This document shows positions 39,231 through 48,056 of a DNA stretch of 64,000 bases, in pieces. The translations under genes and the position numbers were made by a program. Under the pieces are notes generated by a model, which worked only from the letters and a program-made list of their open reading frames with translations, made no database searches and was not told where the DNA came from. Origin of the DNA: CAWAHD01 sp963781785 (GTDB taxonomy: Bacteria > Planctomycetota > Planctomycetia > Isosphaerales > Isosphaeraceae); the NCBI GenBank assembly GCA_963781785.1, contig CAWAHD010000002.1:1302001-1366000 (forward strand). The letters run 5' to 3'. Positions within the stretch are counted from its first letter, which is position 1; each line of letters opens with the position of its first letter.

Positions 39231-39665
39231 TCAGCGATTCATGAGGGTGCAGTAGGCAAACATCGCGGCAACCACGGCGACGCCGATCAGGATGGGCATC
39301 ACGATCGTGAGGGCGATGATCCAGACGACTCGCTCTGTCGCCGACATCGTCTCGCCCCGGCGCCGACGCCTTCGGGCCTTCCACTCGGTGATCAAGAGCG
39401 CCGGCACGATCGAGATGAATAAGAGCACGGACAGGCCTGGCGCATCGCGAAAGAGCGCCGCGGCCACGCCGATCACCGCGATCAGGGCCATCATGCCCGC
39501 GATCGTCGAAAGCGGGCCGCGCGCCGGCACGGGAGACCTCGCTCGAGCGCCGGGATACTTGCGCCAGTCGCGGCGCTGGCACAGCCAGCATTCCGATGCG
39601 CCGGGATCATTGGGTGCGAGACAATGCCAGCAAGTCGGCTCCGGAATTGGTTTGGGATCGCTCAT
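39231..39665 (-). CDS. Zinc-ribbon membrane protein, copy 3 of a tandem trio
   Basis: 144 residues. The N terminus EPTCWHCLAPNDPGASECWL followed by CQRRDW is a CxxC-x10-CxxC zinc ribbon. Two or three hydrophobic segments follow (MMALIAVIGVAAALF, GLSVLLFISIVPALLI, WIIALTIVMPILIGVAVVA). It is the shortest and most divergent of three adjacent paralogues. Function unknown; a regulatory or scaffold role at the membrane is inference. Confidence 0.75.
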   Translation of the reverse strand: MSDPKPIPEPTCWHCLAPNDPGASECWLCQRRDWRKYPGARARSPVPARGPLSTIAGMMALIAVIGVAAALFRDAPGLSVLLFISIVPALLITEWKARRRRRRGETMSATERVVWIIALTIVMPILIGVAVVAAMFAYCTLMNR

Positions 39666-39752
39666 CGAGGAGAACTCGCTCCGGAGACTTCGGGTCAGTT
39701 CACGTCTCGGCGGTCACGGGGGGGCCGTGCACGCCGCTGGGCAACTTCGATT

Positions 39753-40394
39753 CTAATGGGATGATGGGCCCGTCGCCTGGCAGATCAGGAAGACGGCGAT
39801 GCACAGGGAGGCCAGCCCGAGCGCGGGGAGTACGACCGCCGCGAAGATGATTGAGGCGATTCGTTGGAGACCGGTCATTGGCCGTCCCTCACGGCTCCGG
39901 CGGCGGGCACGTAGGTTGGTGATGAACCAGGCCAAGAGCAACATGAACGGTAGCAGAACGACAAGCGCCACCGCGCCACCCTCCCAGATGATCCACCCAA
40001 TCAGAATGGCCCCGACGGCGATGGTGGTCAGCGCGGTGGCGAATTCCAGCGTGGTCATGGGCTGACCCGGGAGCGGCCGTTTTCGAAACCGCGACCAGAT
40101 GTAGAGCACCAATGGAAACAGCAAGGGCGACAAATAAAACCACTGATAGGGATCTCTCGAGAGGTCGAAGGCCATCCCGGCACAGAGGATCGCGATTGCA
40201 CCAACGATAATGACGGCGGCGACGCGCGCTCTGGCCGGATCGCCGCCCCGCGACGCCGCGGTCTCCTTCTTCCCGGAGGACTTAACAGAAAACCAGTCCC
40301 GGCGCTGGCACAGCCAGCACTCGGAGGCGCCAGGGTCGTTGGTCGCGCCGCAGTCCCAGCAAGTCGGCTCCGGAATTGGCTTCTGAGCGGTCAT
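39753..40394 (-). CDS. Zinc-ribbon membrane protein, copy 2 of a tandem trio
   Basis: 213 residues: zinc ribbon EPTCWDCGATNDPGASECWL, then four or five membrane helices (VAAVIIVGAIAILCAGMAF, LSPLLFPLVLYIW and IASIIFAAVVLPALGLASL). It shares long identical stretches with copy 1 (RFRKRPLPGQPMTTLEF, then TALTTIAVG), so the duplication is recent compared with copy 3. Spacing to both neighbours is 85-88 bp. Confidence 0.8.
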   Translation of the reverse strand: MTAQKPIPEPTCWDCGATNDPGASECWLCQRRDWFSVKSSGKKETAASRGGDPARARVAAVIIVGAIAILCAGMAFDLSRDPYQWFYLSPLLFPLVLYIWSRFRKRPLPGQPMTTLEFATALTTIAVGAILIGWIIWEGGAVALVVLLPFMLLLAWFITNLRARRRSREGRPMTGLQRIASIIFAAVVLPALGLASLCIAVFLICQATGPSSH

Positions 40395-40478
40395 GACGGA
40401 CTCCTCGCTGGGAAATCTCGGGGCATCCCGCTTCTCGGCGGTGTGCCGGCTGGGGCACGCGGCAAAGCGACTTTGATT

Positions 40479-41123
40479 CTAATGGCTTGGGCGCGCCGCC
40501 AGGCAGATGAGCATGCCGGCGATGAAAAGGGACGCGATCACGAGCGCGGGGAGCACGACCGCCAAGAAGATCACCGAGGAGATCCGCTCGAGACCGGCCA
40601 TCGGCCGTCCTTTAAGGCGGCGATTTCGGGCAACCGCCCAGGTGATCAACGAGGCTGGGATCAAGAAGAAGGGCGATACGACGAGGAGCTGCAGCGCGCC
40701 ACCGGCCGAGACCATCCACACGATCAGAACCCCCCCGACGGCGATCGTGGTCAGGGCGGTGACGAATTCCAGCGTGGTCATCGGCTGTCCCGGAAGCGGC
40801 CGCTTTCGAAACCGCGACCAAATGTAAAGGACGACCGGAATCGGCACGGGCAGCAAACACAACAAGTCGTAGTAAGTGCCCGAGGCCTGAAGGCCCATCC
40901 CCGCACCGAGAATGGCGAGTGCGCCAATGATGATGACGGCGGCGACGGGCACTCTGGCCGGATCGCCTCCCCACGACGCCGCGGTCTCCTTCTTCCCGGA
41001 GGACGGGTCAGAAAACCAGTTCCGGCGCTGGCACAGCCAGCACTCCGAGGCGCCGGGGTCGTTCGTCGCGCCGCACTCGCAGCAGGTCGGCTCCGGAAGT
41101 GGCCTGGGCTCGGGCTGGCTCAA
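40479..41123 (-). CDS. Zinc-ribbon membrane protein, copy 1 of a tandem trio
   Basis: 214 residues. The start is taken as TTG at 41121-41123 because GGAGGA stands 5 bases upstream and the frame then reads LSQPEPRPLPEPTCCECGAT, aligned with the start of its paralogues. The TTG overlaps the TGA of the upstream gene as TTGA, implying translational coupling. Membrane helices follow as in copy 2. The longer open frame upstream of this start is a shadow of the neighbour. Confidence 0.75.
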   Translation of the reverse strand: MSQPEPRPLPEPTCCECGATNDPGASECWLCQRRNWFSDPSSGKKETAASWGGDPARVPVAAVIIIGALAILGAGMGLQASGTYYDLLCLLPVPIPVVLYIWSRFRKRPLPGQPMTTLEFVTALTTIAVGGVLIVWMVSAGGALQLLVVSPFFLIPASLITWAVARNRRLKGRPMAGLERISSVIFLAVVLPALVIASLFIAGMLICLAARPSH

Positions 41124-41833
41124 GGGGTTCCTCCGACCAAGCTGGCCGGAGCGGGGTCTTCGGCCGTCTCGGCGGGTGCGCCGAGCCGGCGCGCGTACTC
41201 GGCGGCGATCGATTTCACCCGGCGGATCACCTGGCCCTGAATGATCCCGCTCATCGCGAGCGCCGTGCAAAAGATGAGCTCGTGGTACCGCGGCACGCGG
41301 ATGTCCCGCGCACCCTGGATCCAGATCGCCCATCCCAGCAGCCAGAAGTAGCCGAGCATGGCGGCGATCGTGGCGAACCAGACCAGCCGGAGCTGAAACC
41401 GCAAGGTTGCCATGGCCGGGATCAGAAAGAAGCCGACGACCAGGGGGCTTTTCGGTCCGTCCGCGACCATCAACAGAAGCGTGAGCAGCACGACGTCCAG
41501 GCAGGTTGCGACGTACTTGAGCGCTTCCGGCATCAGGTGCCGCCGCAGCCAGAGGTGCACCCCCACGCCCAGCAGGACCCACGCCGCGGCGATGGCGGTG
41601 ACGGTCTGGTGGAAGGCTCTATCGCTGACCTTCGGAAGCTGGATGGAGCCAAGATTGATGCCGTGGTAGTTGATCAACTCGATGGCGTAAAAAGCCGCGA
41701 CGGCGGCCAGGCGGAGCAGGTTGACCCGCGTCTCCCCCTCGTATTCCTCCCAGCGGCCGACGATGTACCAGGCACGGTCGTCGGCCCCAGGGACTGGAGT
41801 TGTGGCGGAGTCGGGTGCGGAGATCGTGCTCAT
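41120..41833 (-). CDS. Polytopic membrane protein, sensor-like N-terminal module
   Basis: 237 residues from the ATG at 41833 (an in-frame ATG at 41887 would add residues of low complexity). About six membrane helices: LLRLAAVAAFYAIELINYHG, FHQTVTAIAAAWVLLGVGVH, YVATCLDVVLLTLLLMVADG, LVVGFFLIPAMATLRF, LVWFATIAAMLGYFWLLGWA and LIFCTALAMSGIIQGQVI. The C terminus after it is only 30 residues, so no kinase or cyclase domain is attached, although the membrane part resembles those found in front of such domains. It heads a probable operon with the zinc-ribbon trio. Confidence 0.7.
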   Translation of the reverse strand: MSTISAPDSATTPVPGADDRAWYIVGRWEEYEGETRVNLLRLAAVAAFYAIELINYHGINLGSIQLPKVSDRAFHQTVTAIAAAWVLLGVGVHLWLRRHLMPEALKYVATCLDVVLLTLLLMVADGPKSPLVVGFFLIPAMATLRFQLRLVWFATIAAMLGYFWLLGWAIWIQGARDIRVPRYHELIFCTALAMSGIIQGQVIRRVKSIAAEYARRLGAPAETAEDPAPASLVGGTP

Positions 41834-41894
41834 GACGGTGACCTTGTGAGACGGAACCAGGAGGTTGGGCTTCGCCCCTCCAGACATCCTGAAT

Positions 41895-42011
41895 GTCAGG
41901 CTCGAAAGCCTGACCTACGAAAATGTCAGGCTCGAAAGCCTGACCTACGAAAATGTCAGGCTCGAAAGCCTGACCTACGCCGGGTCCGCCAGGCTGGAAA
42001 GCCTGACCTAC
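41895..42011. repeat. Four REP-like elements in direct orientation
   Basis: Copies at 41895-41918, 41925-41948 and 41955-41978 carry CTCG in the loop; the fourth at 41988-42011 carries CTGG. Period is 30 bp for the first three. The stop codon of the radical SAM gene (CTA at 42008-42010 on the + strand) lies inside the last copy. Confidence 0.92.
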
Positions 42012-43434
42012 GTTGGGCCCCCAATTGTCACCAGAGACAGTGGCGCCATTGCCGCCGGCACGGGCATCCGTGCGGCCGCCGTGTCACGGTAGAACAGGTT
42101 GTACGTGTCAAACGGGATGATGCGACCGTCCGGGTGGACAATGTGGATGCACGACTTCTTCACCGAGCGAACATCGAAGTTATAGGGGTCGAGGAACTGC
42201 ACGATCAGGACCCGGAAGATCATGTCGTACGTCAATTGCGGCGGCGTAGAAAGCTCCGGCAGGCAGCACAGGAGCTGGCGCAACGTCCACGCCGAGGAGT
42301 CGGGCGAGTGCGACGTCGAGAACAGCTCGACCACCAGCCGCCGCAGCTCGGGATCCTGCTCGTTCAAAATCGTGTTGCGCTGCAATTCCAGGAGCGCTCC
42401 CGGGTCAAGAAGCTGCGTCAGTGGAACGACCTTGCCGCCCAGTTTCAAGGCATACGCCATGGCCAGGCAATCGGGGTGGCAGGGGACGGGCACAATGTCC
42501 CTTGGTTGAAAGTGCGGCGACTGTTCGAGAATCCGCGCGCGGACCTCGGCCAGCGTGAGCCGGTCGCGCGCCGGGTCGAAGCCCTCGACCCGGCCGGCAA
42601 TCTGGACGGGCTGAAAGGTCACTCCGCGCACGCAGGGCTGCGCCAGCGCGAAGTCGATGATCGCACCCAACTGATCGTCGTTGAGCCCCTTCTTGAGCGT
42701 GACGACCAGCGTGGTCGAGATCCGGTTCTCGTTGAGGTGCTCAAGCGCTCTGGTGCGGATCTGTACCAGGTCGTCGCCGCGCAGCGCCCGCTGGGGCGGG
42801 GCGTCGAGCGAGTCGAACTGGAGGTACACCTCGAAGCCCGGCATGTAGTCGGCGAGCCGGCGCCGAAGGCGGGGTCGCTCGCGATCCGCACGCCGTTGGT
42901 GTTTATCATGAGGTGCTTGATCGGCCGCTCGCGGGCCAGGTCGAGCACCTCGAAGAACCCGGGATGGATCGTCGGCTCGCCGCCGGAGATCTGCACGATG
43001 TCGGGACGCCCCTCGTTCCGCACGACGCAATCGAGCATGAACGCTATCTGGTCGAGCGACCGATGCGACGGCCGCTTCGGCGAGCTTTCGGCATAGCAGA
43101 TCGGGCAGGTCAGGTTGCAGTGATCGGTGATCTCCACGAGCGCCAGGCAACTGTGCTGCTCATGATCGGGGCAGAGCCCGCAGTCGTAGGGGCACCCGCG
43201 CTCGATGACCGTGTTGAACTTTCGAGGCATCGTGCCGGGCTTGAGGGCCCGCCGCGAGAACTGGTAGTACTCGACGTCCGTCGAGATCAGCACCTTCTCT
43301 TGCTTGTGATCGGGGCAGTGCTTCACCAGGTAGACGCGGTCGTCCTGGAAAATGACCTTGGCCTCGACCTTGCGCAGGCAGGTCGAGCACAAGCTGTTGG
43401 TCAGCTCGAAGAAAATATATGGACGGTCCGCCAT
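42008..43434 (-). CDS. Radical SAM protein of the tetraether lipid synthase (Tes/MJ0619) type, frameshifted near 42866
   Basis: About 475 residues. The N terminus has a rubredoxin-like Cys set (LCSTCLRKVEAK, then KHCPDHKQE), then RGCPYDCGLCPDHEQHSCLA and the radical SAM triad DHCNLTCPICYAE (CxxxCxxC). Further Cys residues lie in the C-terminal part (VPCHPDCLA), as in multi-cluster members. The GGEP motif follows (VQISGGEPTIHP). This order matches archaeal tetraether lipid synthase and its bacterial relatives, some of which are linked to membrane-spanning lipids. A one-base gap near 42866 separates ASDPAF from RRLADYMPGFEVYLQ. CAGGAGCC precedes the ATG at 43434. Carbon-carbon coupling of lipid chains is a family-based inference. 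Confidence 0.75.
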
Positions 43435-43692
43435 CGCGAAGGCTCCTGGTGCCGTCGTCGGATCTTTGATGCGTTTGGCCTGAGCCGCTAACGAGACATG
43501 TCCAAACCGCGACCGCGCGTGCCACATGAAATCGGCGAGGCGACAGCCGGACGGCTAACGGCGGCCTCCGTAGAGGTCAATGCGCCTGGCGTCATCGCCG
43601 AACGGATGCATGGTAGGGCATTCACATGGGCGCGTCAATCCCCGGAGGGAATCCAGCGCTTGCCCTTGATTTCGAGCCGTGGGTTGGCTTGC

Positions 43693-43725
43693 AAAAAAAG
43701 AAGGCCGGACATCGAGTCCGGCCTT
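43693..43725 (-). terminator. Rho-independent terminator of the S41 protease gene
   Basis: Stem AAGGCCGGAC / GTCCGGCCTT (10 bp, loop 5) at 43701-43725, followed on the minus strand by a run of T (AAAAAAA on + at 43693-43699). It lies 40 bp beyond the stop of the S41 gene. Confidence 0.9.
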
Positions 43726-43765
43726 GAGGTCGAGAACGGAGGGCTTCGATTCGCTCGGGACTGAC

Positions 43766-45847
43766 TTACTTCCCGGCGATCTTGGCCCTTGTGGGAGCGG
43801 CGGCGAGGACCTTGGAGCCGAGGGTCACATAGTCGGTGACGATCTTGATGACCTCGTCGTCGTAGAAGTCGGAGGGCCAGACCTCGCGCTCGGCGAATTT
43901 CTTCTTCTTGCGCTCTTTCTTGGCCTTCTCTTCGGCGGCTTTTTCCTCGGGGTCTTCGGGGACGTACTCGGCGCGGAATTTCGCCTCGTTGAGCGAGATC
44001 GAGTGGCGGACCTTGCGCTCGATGAACTTCTTGATCTGCTCGTCCTGCTTCTGGAACTTGGGATCGGCCTTGCGGCGTTCGGTCGAGCGCTGGTCGAGAA
44101 GAGCGACCAGGTCGGCGGGGACTCGGTGATAGTTATCGTGGGGCAGATCGTTGATCTTGTCGAACTTGAAGGCGTTGTCGAGCTTCCCTTCGCTGAAGTC
44201 ACGATAGTCGTTGACGGAAGGGATGTGGACGTGCGGGGAGACGCCGTTGATCTGCGTGCTCTCGCCGTTGGCGCGGTAGAACTGCTGGATCGTCAGTTTG
44301 AGGGCCCCTCGATTGGGCTGGCTCGCCCGCCGGTCCCGGCGGCGGACATGATCGCCGATCATGATGATCTGCTGGACCGTGCCCTTACCGAATGTGCTGG
44401 TATCGCCGATGATCAGCCCGCGGTTATAGTCTTTGATCACACCGGCAAAGATCTCCGACGCGCTCGCGCTCATCCTGCTGATCAGGACGACGAGGGGGCC
44501 ATCCCAGGCGGTTCCTTCGTCGTCGTCGTCGTGGTGCCGGACGCCGCCGGCTTCCCTGACCTGGACGACCGGGCCGGTGTCGATAAATAGCCCGGAGAGC
44601 GTCTTGGCTTCGTCGAGCAGCCCGCCGCCGTTTTCGCGAAGGTCCATGACGACCGCATCAATACCCTGAACCGTGAATTCATTGAGGATTTTCCGGCAAT
44701 CGATGGTCGCACTGACGGCGTCGCGATCGCCGCGCAGCAAGGCGCCGGTGTCGCCGTAGAAGGCGGGCAGGCTGATCACGCCGATCTTCAGCTCCTTGCC
44801 GTCGGAGGCCTTGGCCTGGATGACCTTGCTCTTGGCGTGCTGATCCTTGAGCTCAATCTTCTCGCGGGTCAGCTCGTAAACCCGCGTTTCCTTGGCTCCG
44901 TCGGGCTGAACGATCAGCTTGACCTTGGTCCCTTTGCGGCCTCGGATATAGCGGACCACGTCGTTGAGCTTCTTGCCGACCAGATCGATCTTTTCGCCGT
45001 CTTCCTGCTCGACGCCGATGATCTTGTCTTCGGGCTGAAGCCGGCCGTCACGGTCGGCCGCCATGCCGGGGACGACCTCGCTCACCACCGCATAGCCGTC
45101 TTCGGAATGAAGCTGGGCGCCGATACCCTCGAGCGAGAGATGGAGCTGCTGGTTGAGCATGTCTTCCAGGTCTTTGGGCCCGATGTAGGCGGTATGCGGG
45201 TCGAAGGTCTTGGTGAGGTTGGTGAGATATGCCTGGAGCAGCTCGCTGGTATCGGTCTGATGGACTTGCCGGTTGCTGTCGCGATAGCGGATCGTCCATT
45301 TCTTGACCGCCTCGTCGTCGCTCAAATCTTCGACGACCTTGGAGAAGAGCAGATCGAACTTCACCTTCTTCCGCAGCCGCTCGTTGGCCTCGGCCACGTC
45401 GACCGGAAAGGCGATCTTGTCGGTATCGTCGGGGAGGTATTCGTCGAGTGTGAAGTCTGGCTTCTGCTTGAGCAGCTCCATCTGCGTCTTGAACCGTTCG
45501 TCGCGCCGCACCAGGTATCGCTCGAAGACCTTGTGTGCGAAGTCGATGTTCCCCGCCCGCACCTGGTCGTCGAGGTCTGTCTGTTCCTTTTTGAACTCGT
45601 CCACGTCGGCCTTCAAGAAGTAATACTTGGCGGGATCGAGTGCGTTGATGAAGTTGTCGCACCACTTGATCGCGATCGCGTCGTCGATCTTGGGGCGAGC
45701 CATATGCTGGTCTTCGAGGAGCTCGACCACGATACGGGCCGTTTCTTGATCCTCTCCCTGGGGCACGGGAGCCTGCGCCCCCATGACCCACGCCATCAGC
45801 GCCAGGATCGCCATCAACACGAATGGACGGAATGATATTCGCGACAT
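43766..45847 (-). CDS. prc: Carboxy-terminal processing protease, S41 family (Prc-like)
   Basis: 693 residues, the size of tail-specific protease rather than the shorter CtpA. A signal peptide (SFRPFVLMAILALMAWVMGA) precedes a helical N-terminal domain, a PDZ domain (about residues 235-325, GIGAQLHSEDGYAVVSEVVP) and the S41 core. The catalytic Ser is in SRMSASASEIFAG near residue 460 and the Lys in GDTSTFGKGTVQ near 486. A Lys/Glu-rich tail (DPEEKAAEEKAKKERKKKKF) precedes the last helix. Predicted to act outside the cytoplasmic membrane on the C termini of envelope proteins. Followed by a clear terminator; not part of the radical SAM gene's operon. Confidence 0.93.
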   Translation of the reverse strand: MSRISFRPFVLMAILALMAWVMGAQAPVPQGEDQETARIVVELLEDQHMARPKIDDAIAIKWCDNFINALDPAKYYFLKADVDEFKKEQTDLDDQVRAGNIDFAHKVFERYLVRRDERFKTQMELLKQKPDFTLDEYLPDDTDKIAFPVDVAEANERLRKKVKFDLLFSKVVEDLSDDEAVKKWTIRYRDSNRQVHQTDTSELLQAYLTNLTKTFDPHTAYIGPKDLEDMLNQQLHLSLEGIGAQLHSEDGYAVVSEVVPGMAADRDGRLQPEDKIIGVEQEDGEKIDLVGKKLNDVVRYIRGRKGTKVKLIVQPDGAKETRVYELTREKIELKDQHAKSKVIQAKASDGKELKIGVISLPAFYGDTGALLRGDRDAVSATIDCRKILNEFTVQGIDAVVMDLRENGGGLLDEAKTLSGLFIDTGPVVQVREAGGVRHHDDDDEGTAWDGPLVVLISRMSASASEIFAGVIKDYNRGLIIGDTSTFGKGTVQQIIMIGDHVRRRDRRASQPNRGALKLTIQQFYRANGESTQINGVSPHVHIPSVNDYRDFSEGKLDNAFKFDKINDLPHDNYHRVPADLVALLDQRSTERRKADPKFQKQDEQIKKFIERKVRHSISLNEAKFRAEYVPEDPEEKAAEEKAKKERKKKKFAEREVWPSDFYDDEVIKIVTDYVTLGSKVLAAAPTRAKIAGK

Positions 45848-46223
45848 AGGGTTCTGTTCCTGACTTGAAACCGACGCGATCCAATCGGAATCGACACCCG
45901 GATTAGCGACACTATCATCCTAGCCGTGAAATCCTTAGGGGACAAGTGCATCCACCAGTTAGTCCCGAATCCTTGGCCCCTGGTACTCTATCGGTCGTGC
46001 AGGGGTCTTGCCTGTTGTCCGGGTTTTGGCGGAAAGCCCTTGGCCCCCCGGAGGCACGAGGTAGCCCGACGGCGAGAACGACCAACAACAAGGGCCTGAT
46101 GTGTAATACGTTGCCGTTGCCTCACGGTTCACCGCCGGGACCGGGACGATCCGGTCAGGTGCGCGGAATGGAGTCAAGTCACGCGGCTTCGCCAGCCGAT
46201 ATTCCGATTACGACTTCCTTGCT
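45848..46223. other. Intergenic region between divergent genes, no gene seen
   Basis: 376 bp between the S41 gene (minus) and the LysM-like gene (plus). Both promoters should lie here. No convincing frame, terminator or repeat was recognised. Confidence 0.5.
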
Positions 46224-46838
46224 TTGCACCCCATGATCCGCCTTCGTGCACCAAGAGCCATGACCCGCCAAGTTGTACCGAGCATGGTGCTCTCCGTTTT
46301 GATTGTCTGTTTTTTTGCGGTTGCGCTCTTTCAGCCCGACCCGCCCCGTACGGGTCAAGGCCCGCACCCATCGTTACCGGGCGGAGGGATCGCAAATTCC
46401 GGATCCGCGCCGCCGGCTGCCGGCCGGTCAACCGTCGCCGGGACCAGGGACGCGTCGCCCCAGGTGACTGACCGCGCTCGACGCGCTGCGGACCGACCCC
46501 TGACCGCGGAAAACCGAAATGCCTCGGGGTCGCAAGGCACCTCGATCAGGGCGGTTGCGACACAAGCCGGCCGTTCGCATGCGCGTTCAGTGAGCACGAC
46601 GACCGGCGCCAGGGTCAAGGAAAAGACACGCACCAATCCGAAACACCCGGGGGACTTCACGGTCGTCAAGGCCGGAGAGGCTCTGGACGACGTCGCCCTG
46701 CGCGTCTACGGCACGACCGGCGAAGCGGCTTTGCTCTGGCGGGCCAACCGCGACGCGCTCGAGCGTCCCGATTCGCCGCTCAAGGTTGGGATGCTCCTGC
46801 GGACGCCGCGGAACCGAAGGATGAAGGGTGAAGGATGA
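46224..46838 (+). CDS. Membrane-anchored protein with C-terminal LysM-like domain
   Basis: 204 residues; starts at 46224, 46233 and 46260 are all possible. One N-terminal membrane anchor (VVPSMVLSVLIVCFFAVALF) is followed by about 110 low-complexity residues rich in Ala, Thr, Arg and Gly. The C terminus is DFTVVKAGEALDDVALRVYG, then LLWRANRDAL and LKVGMLLRTPR, a LysM-type fold of the tail-protein kind that binds glycan. Likely exported and cell-wall or envelope associated. Its last codons run into the GGATGAA heptamer repeat. Confidence 0.7.
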   Translation: MHPMIRLRAPRAMTRQVVPSMVLSVLIVCFFAVALFQPDPPRTGQGPHPSLPGGGIANSGSAPPAAGRSTVAGTRDASPQVTDRARRAADRPLTAENRNASGSQGTSIRAVATQAGRSHARSVSTTTGARVKEKTRTNPKHPGDFTVVKAGEALDDVALRVYGTTGEAALLWRANRDALERPDSPLKVGMLLRTPRNRRMKGEG

Positions 46839-46925
46839 AGGATGAAGAAAGCCCTTGGCGGCCTTGTGACTGGCTGCGCCGTGACCACCCCCCCAAACCC
46901 CCCCTTCGCAAGGGGGCGAAAGGGA
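46818..46925. repeat. GGATGAA heptamers and TTCGCAAGGGGG palindrome
   Basis: Three or four GGATGAA-like units overlap the end of the LysM gene. Then CCCCCCTTCGCAAGGGGG around 46900-46917 forms a hairpin with the same TTCGCAAGGGG centre as the element near 3362-3377. Confidence 0.7.
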
Positions 46926-46953
46926 TTGCGCGCGTGTAACGAATCACTGCGCG

Positions 46954-47976
46954 CTAGAGGGCGCTGCGGAAATAGATGACGTCGCCGTCCTTGACGATGT
47001 ACTCTTTGCCTTCGAGGCGCTGGAAATGCCTGGCTTTGGCTTCCTTGACGGAGCCGGCCTGGTGGAGGTCGTCAAAGGCGGTGACCTCGGCGCGAATGAA
47101 TCCCTTGGCGAGGTCGGTGTGGATCTTCCCGGCGGCGGCGGTGGCGGTCGCCCCTCGCTCGAGATTCCAGCCGCGCACCTCGGGCTCACCGGCGGTGAAG
47201 AACGTGATGATGCCGACGGCGTCGTACGCCTGGCGGATGATCCGGTCCTTGCCGAGCGTGGAGACGCCCAGGTCGGCCATGAACGCCGCGCGGTCGTCGG
47301 GCTCGAGCTGCGACAGCTCGAGCTCGAGCTTCGCATCGATGGCCAAAGCTTCGGGAGCGAGGGCCCGGAGCGAGTCGGGAACCTCTTGCCCTTGTTGAGC
47401 GTTCAAAACGGCGACCTGGGGCTTGTCCGTCAAGAGGCCGAACGACCGTAACGGTTTCTTGTCCTCGGCACTCAATTCGAGGGTTGCGACTGACTTGCCT
47501 TCTTCGAGGGCCGACTGCACCAGTTTGACCGTCTCGAGCTCCCTGGCCGACTGCTCGCGGTCGGGCCTGGGTTTCTTGAGGCTGGCTTCGAGCCGCTCGG
47601 CGCGGCTCGTGACGACCTCCAGATCGGCGAACAGGATCTCGTCGCGGAACTGGGAGAGTTGAAGAGCGGGATCGCCCGATGCGAAGCCGTTCAAGACGAT
47701 GAGCAGGGCATCCCCCTCGCGGATCAAGGCCAGGCGCTGCGGATTATCCGCATGCGAGCCCGAGAGCAGCCCGGGAGTGTCGAGAAACTCGACCGAGGCC
47801 GGTGTCACCTTCTTGGGATTGTGGAGCGCGGCCAGATAGTCCAGCCGCGGGTCCGTCAAGGTCGCGACGCCCGCCTGCCCGGAATGGACCTTGGACGGAT
47901 CCGGACGAGCACCCGTCAAGAGCTGGAACAATGTGCTTTTGCCGCTGCCGGCAAACCCGACGATTCCCACACGCAT
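46954..47976 (-). CDS. ychF: YchF-family ribosome-associated ATPase
   Basis: 340 residues, slightly shorter than the usual 363. P loop GFAGSGKST at residues 7-15, switch region VEFLDTPGLLSGSH, and in place of the NKxD motif of GTPases the sequence VAVLNAQQGQE, consistent with the ATP preference of YchF. The C-terminal DUF933/TGS region reads AGEPEVRGWNLERGATA, then KIHTDLAKGFIRAEVTAFDD and KEYIVKDGDVIYFRSAL. A conserved Obg-related protein binding the large ribosomal subunit. The start is the ATG at 47976 that opens the P-loop domain; the upstream extension of the frame is non-coding. Confidence 0.9.
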   Translation of the reverse strand: MRVGIVGFAGSGKSTLFQLLTGARPDPSKVHSGQAGVATLTDPRLDYLAALHNPKKVTPASVEFLDTPGLLSGSHADNPQRLALIREGDALLIVLNGFASGDPALQLSQFRDEILFADLEVVTSRAERLEASLKKPRPDREQSARELETVKLVQSALEEGKSVATLELSAEDKKPLRSFGLLTDKPQVAVLNAQQGQEVPDSLRALAPEALAIDAKLELELSQLEPDDRAAFMADLGVSTLGKDRIIRQAYDAVGIITFFTAGEPEVRGWNLERGATATAAAGKIHTDLAKGFIRAEVTAFDDLHQAGSVKEAKARHFQRLEGKEYIVKDGDVIYFRSAL

Positions 47977-48056
47977 CAGTCTCTTTTCCTTGTGTGCTCC
48001 GGTCTCCCGGGGGCCTGCTGTCCCAGGCACACGGCCAGCGGGGACAATTCCCGTTG

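Noticed and set aside
41099..43096. 665-residue + strand frame over the zinc-ribbon and radical SAM genes
   Set aside because: It crosses several real genes and the REP cluster and has no domain sense; the repeat shows up as artefactual tandem residues.
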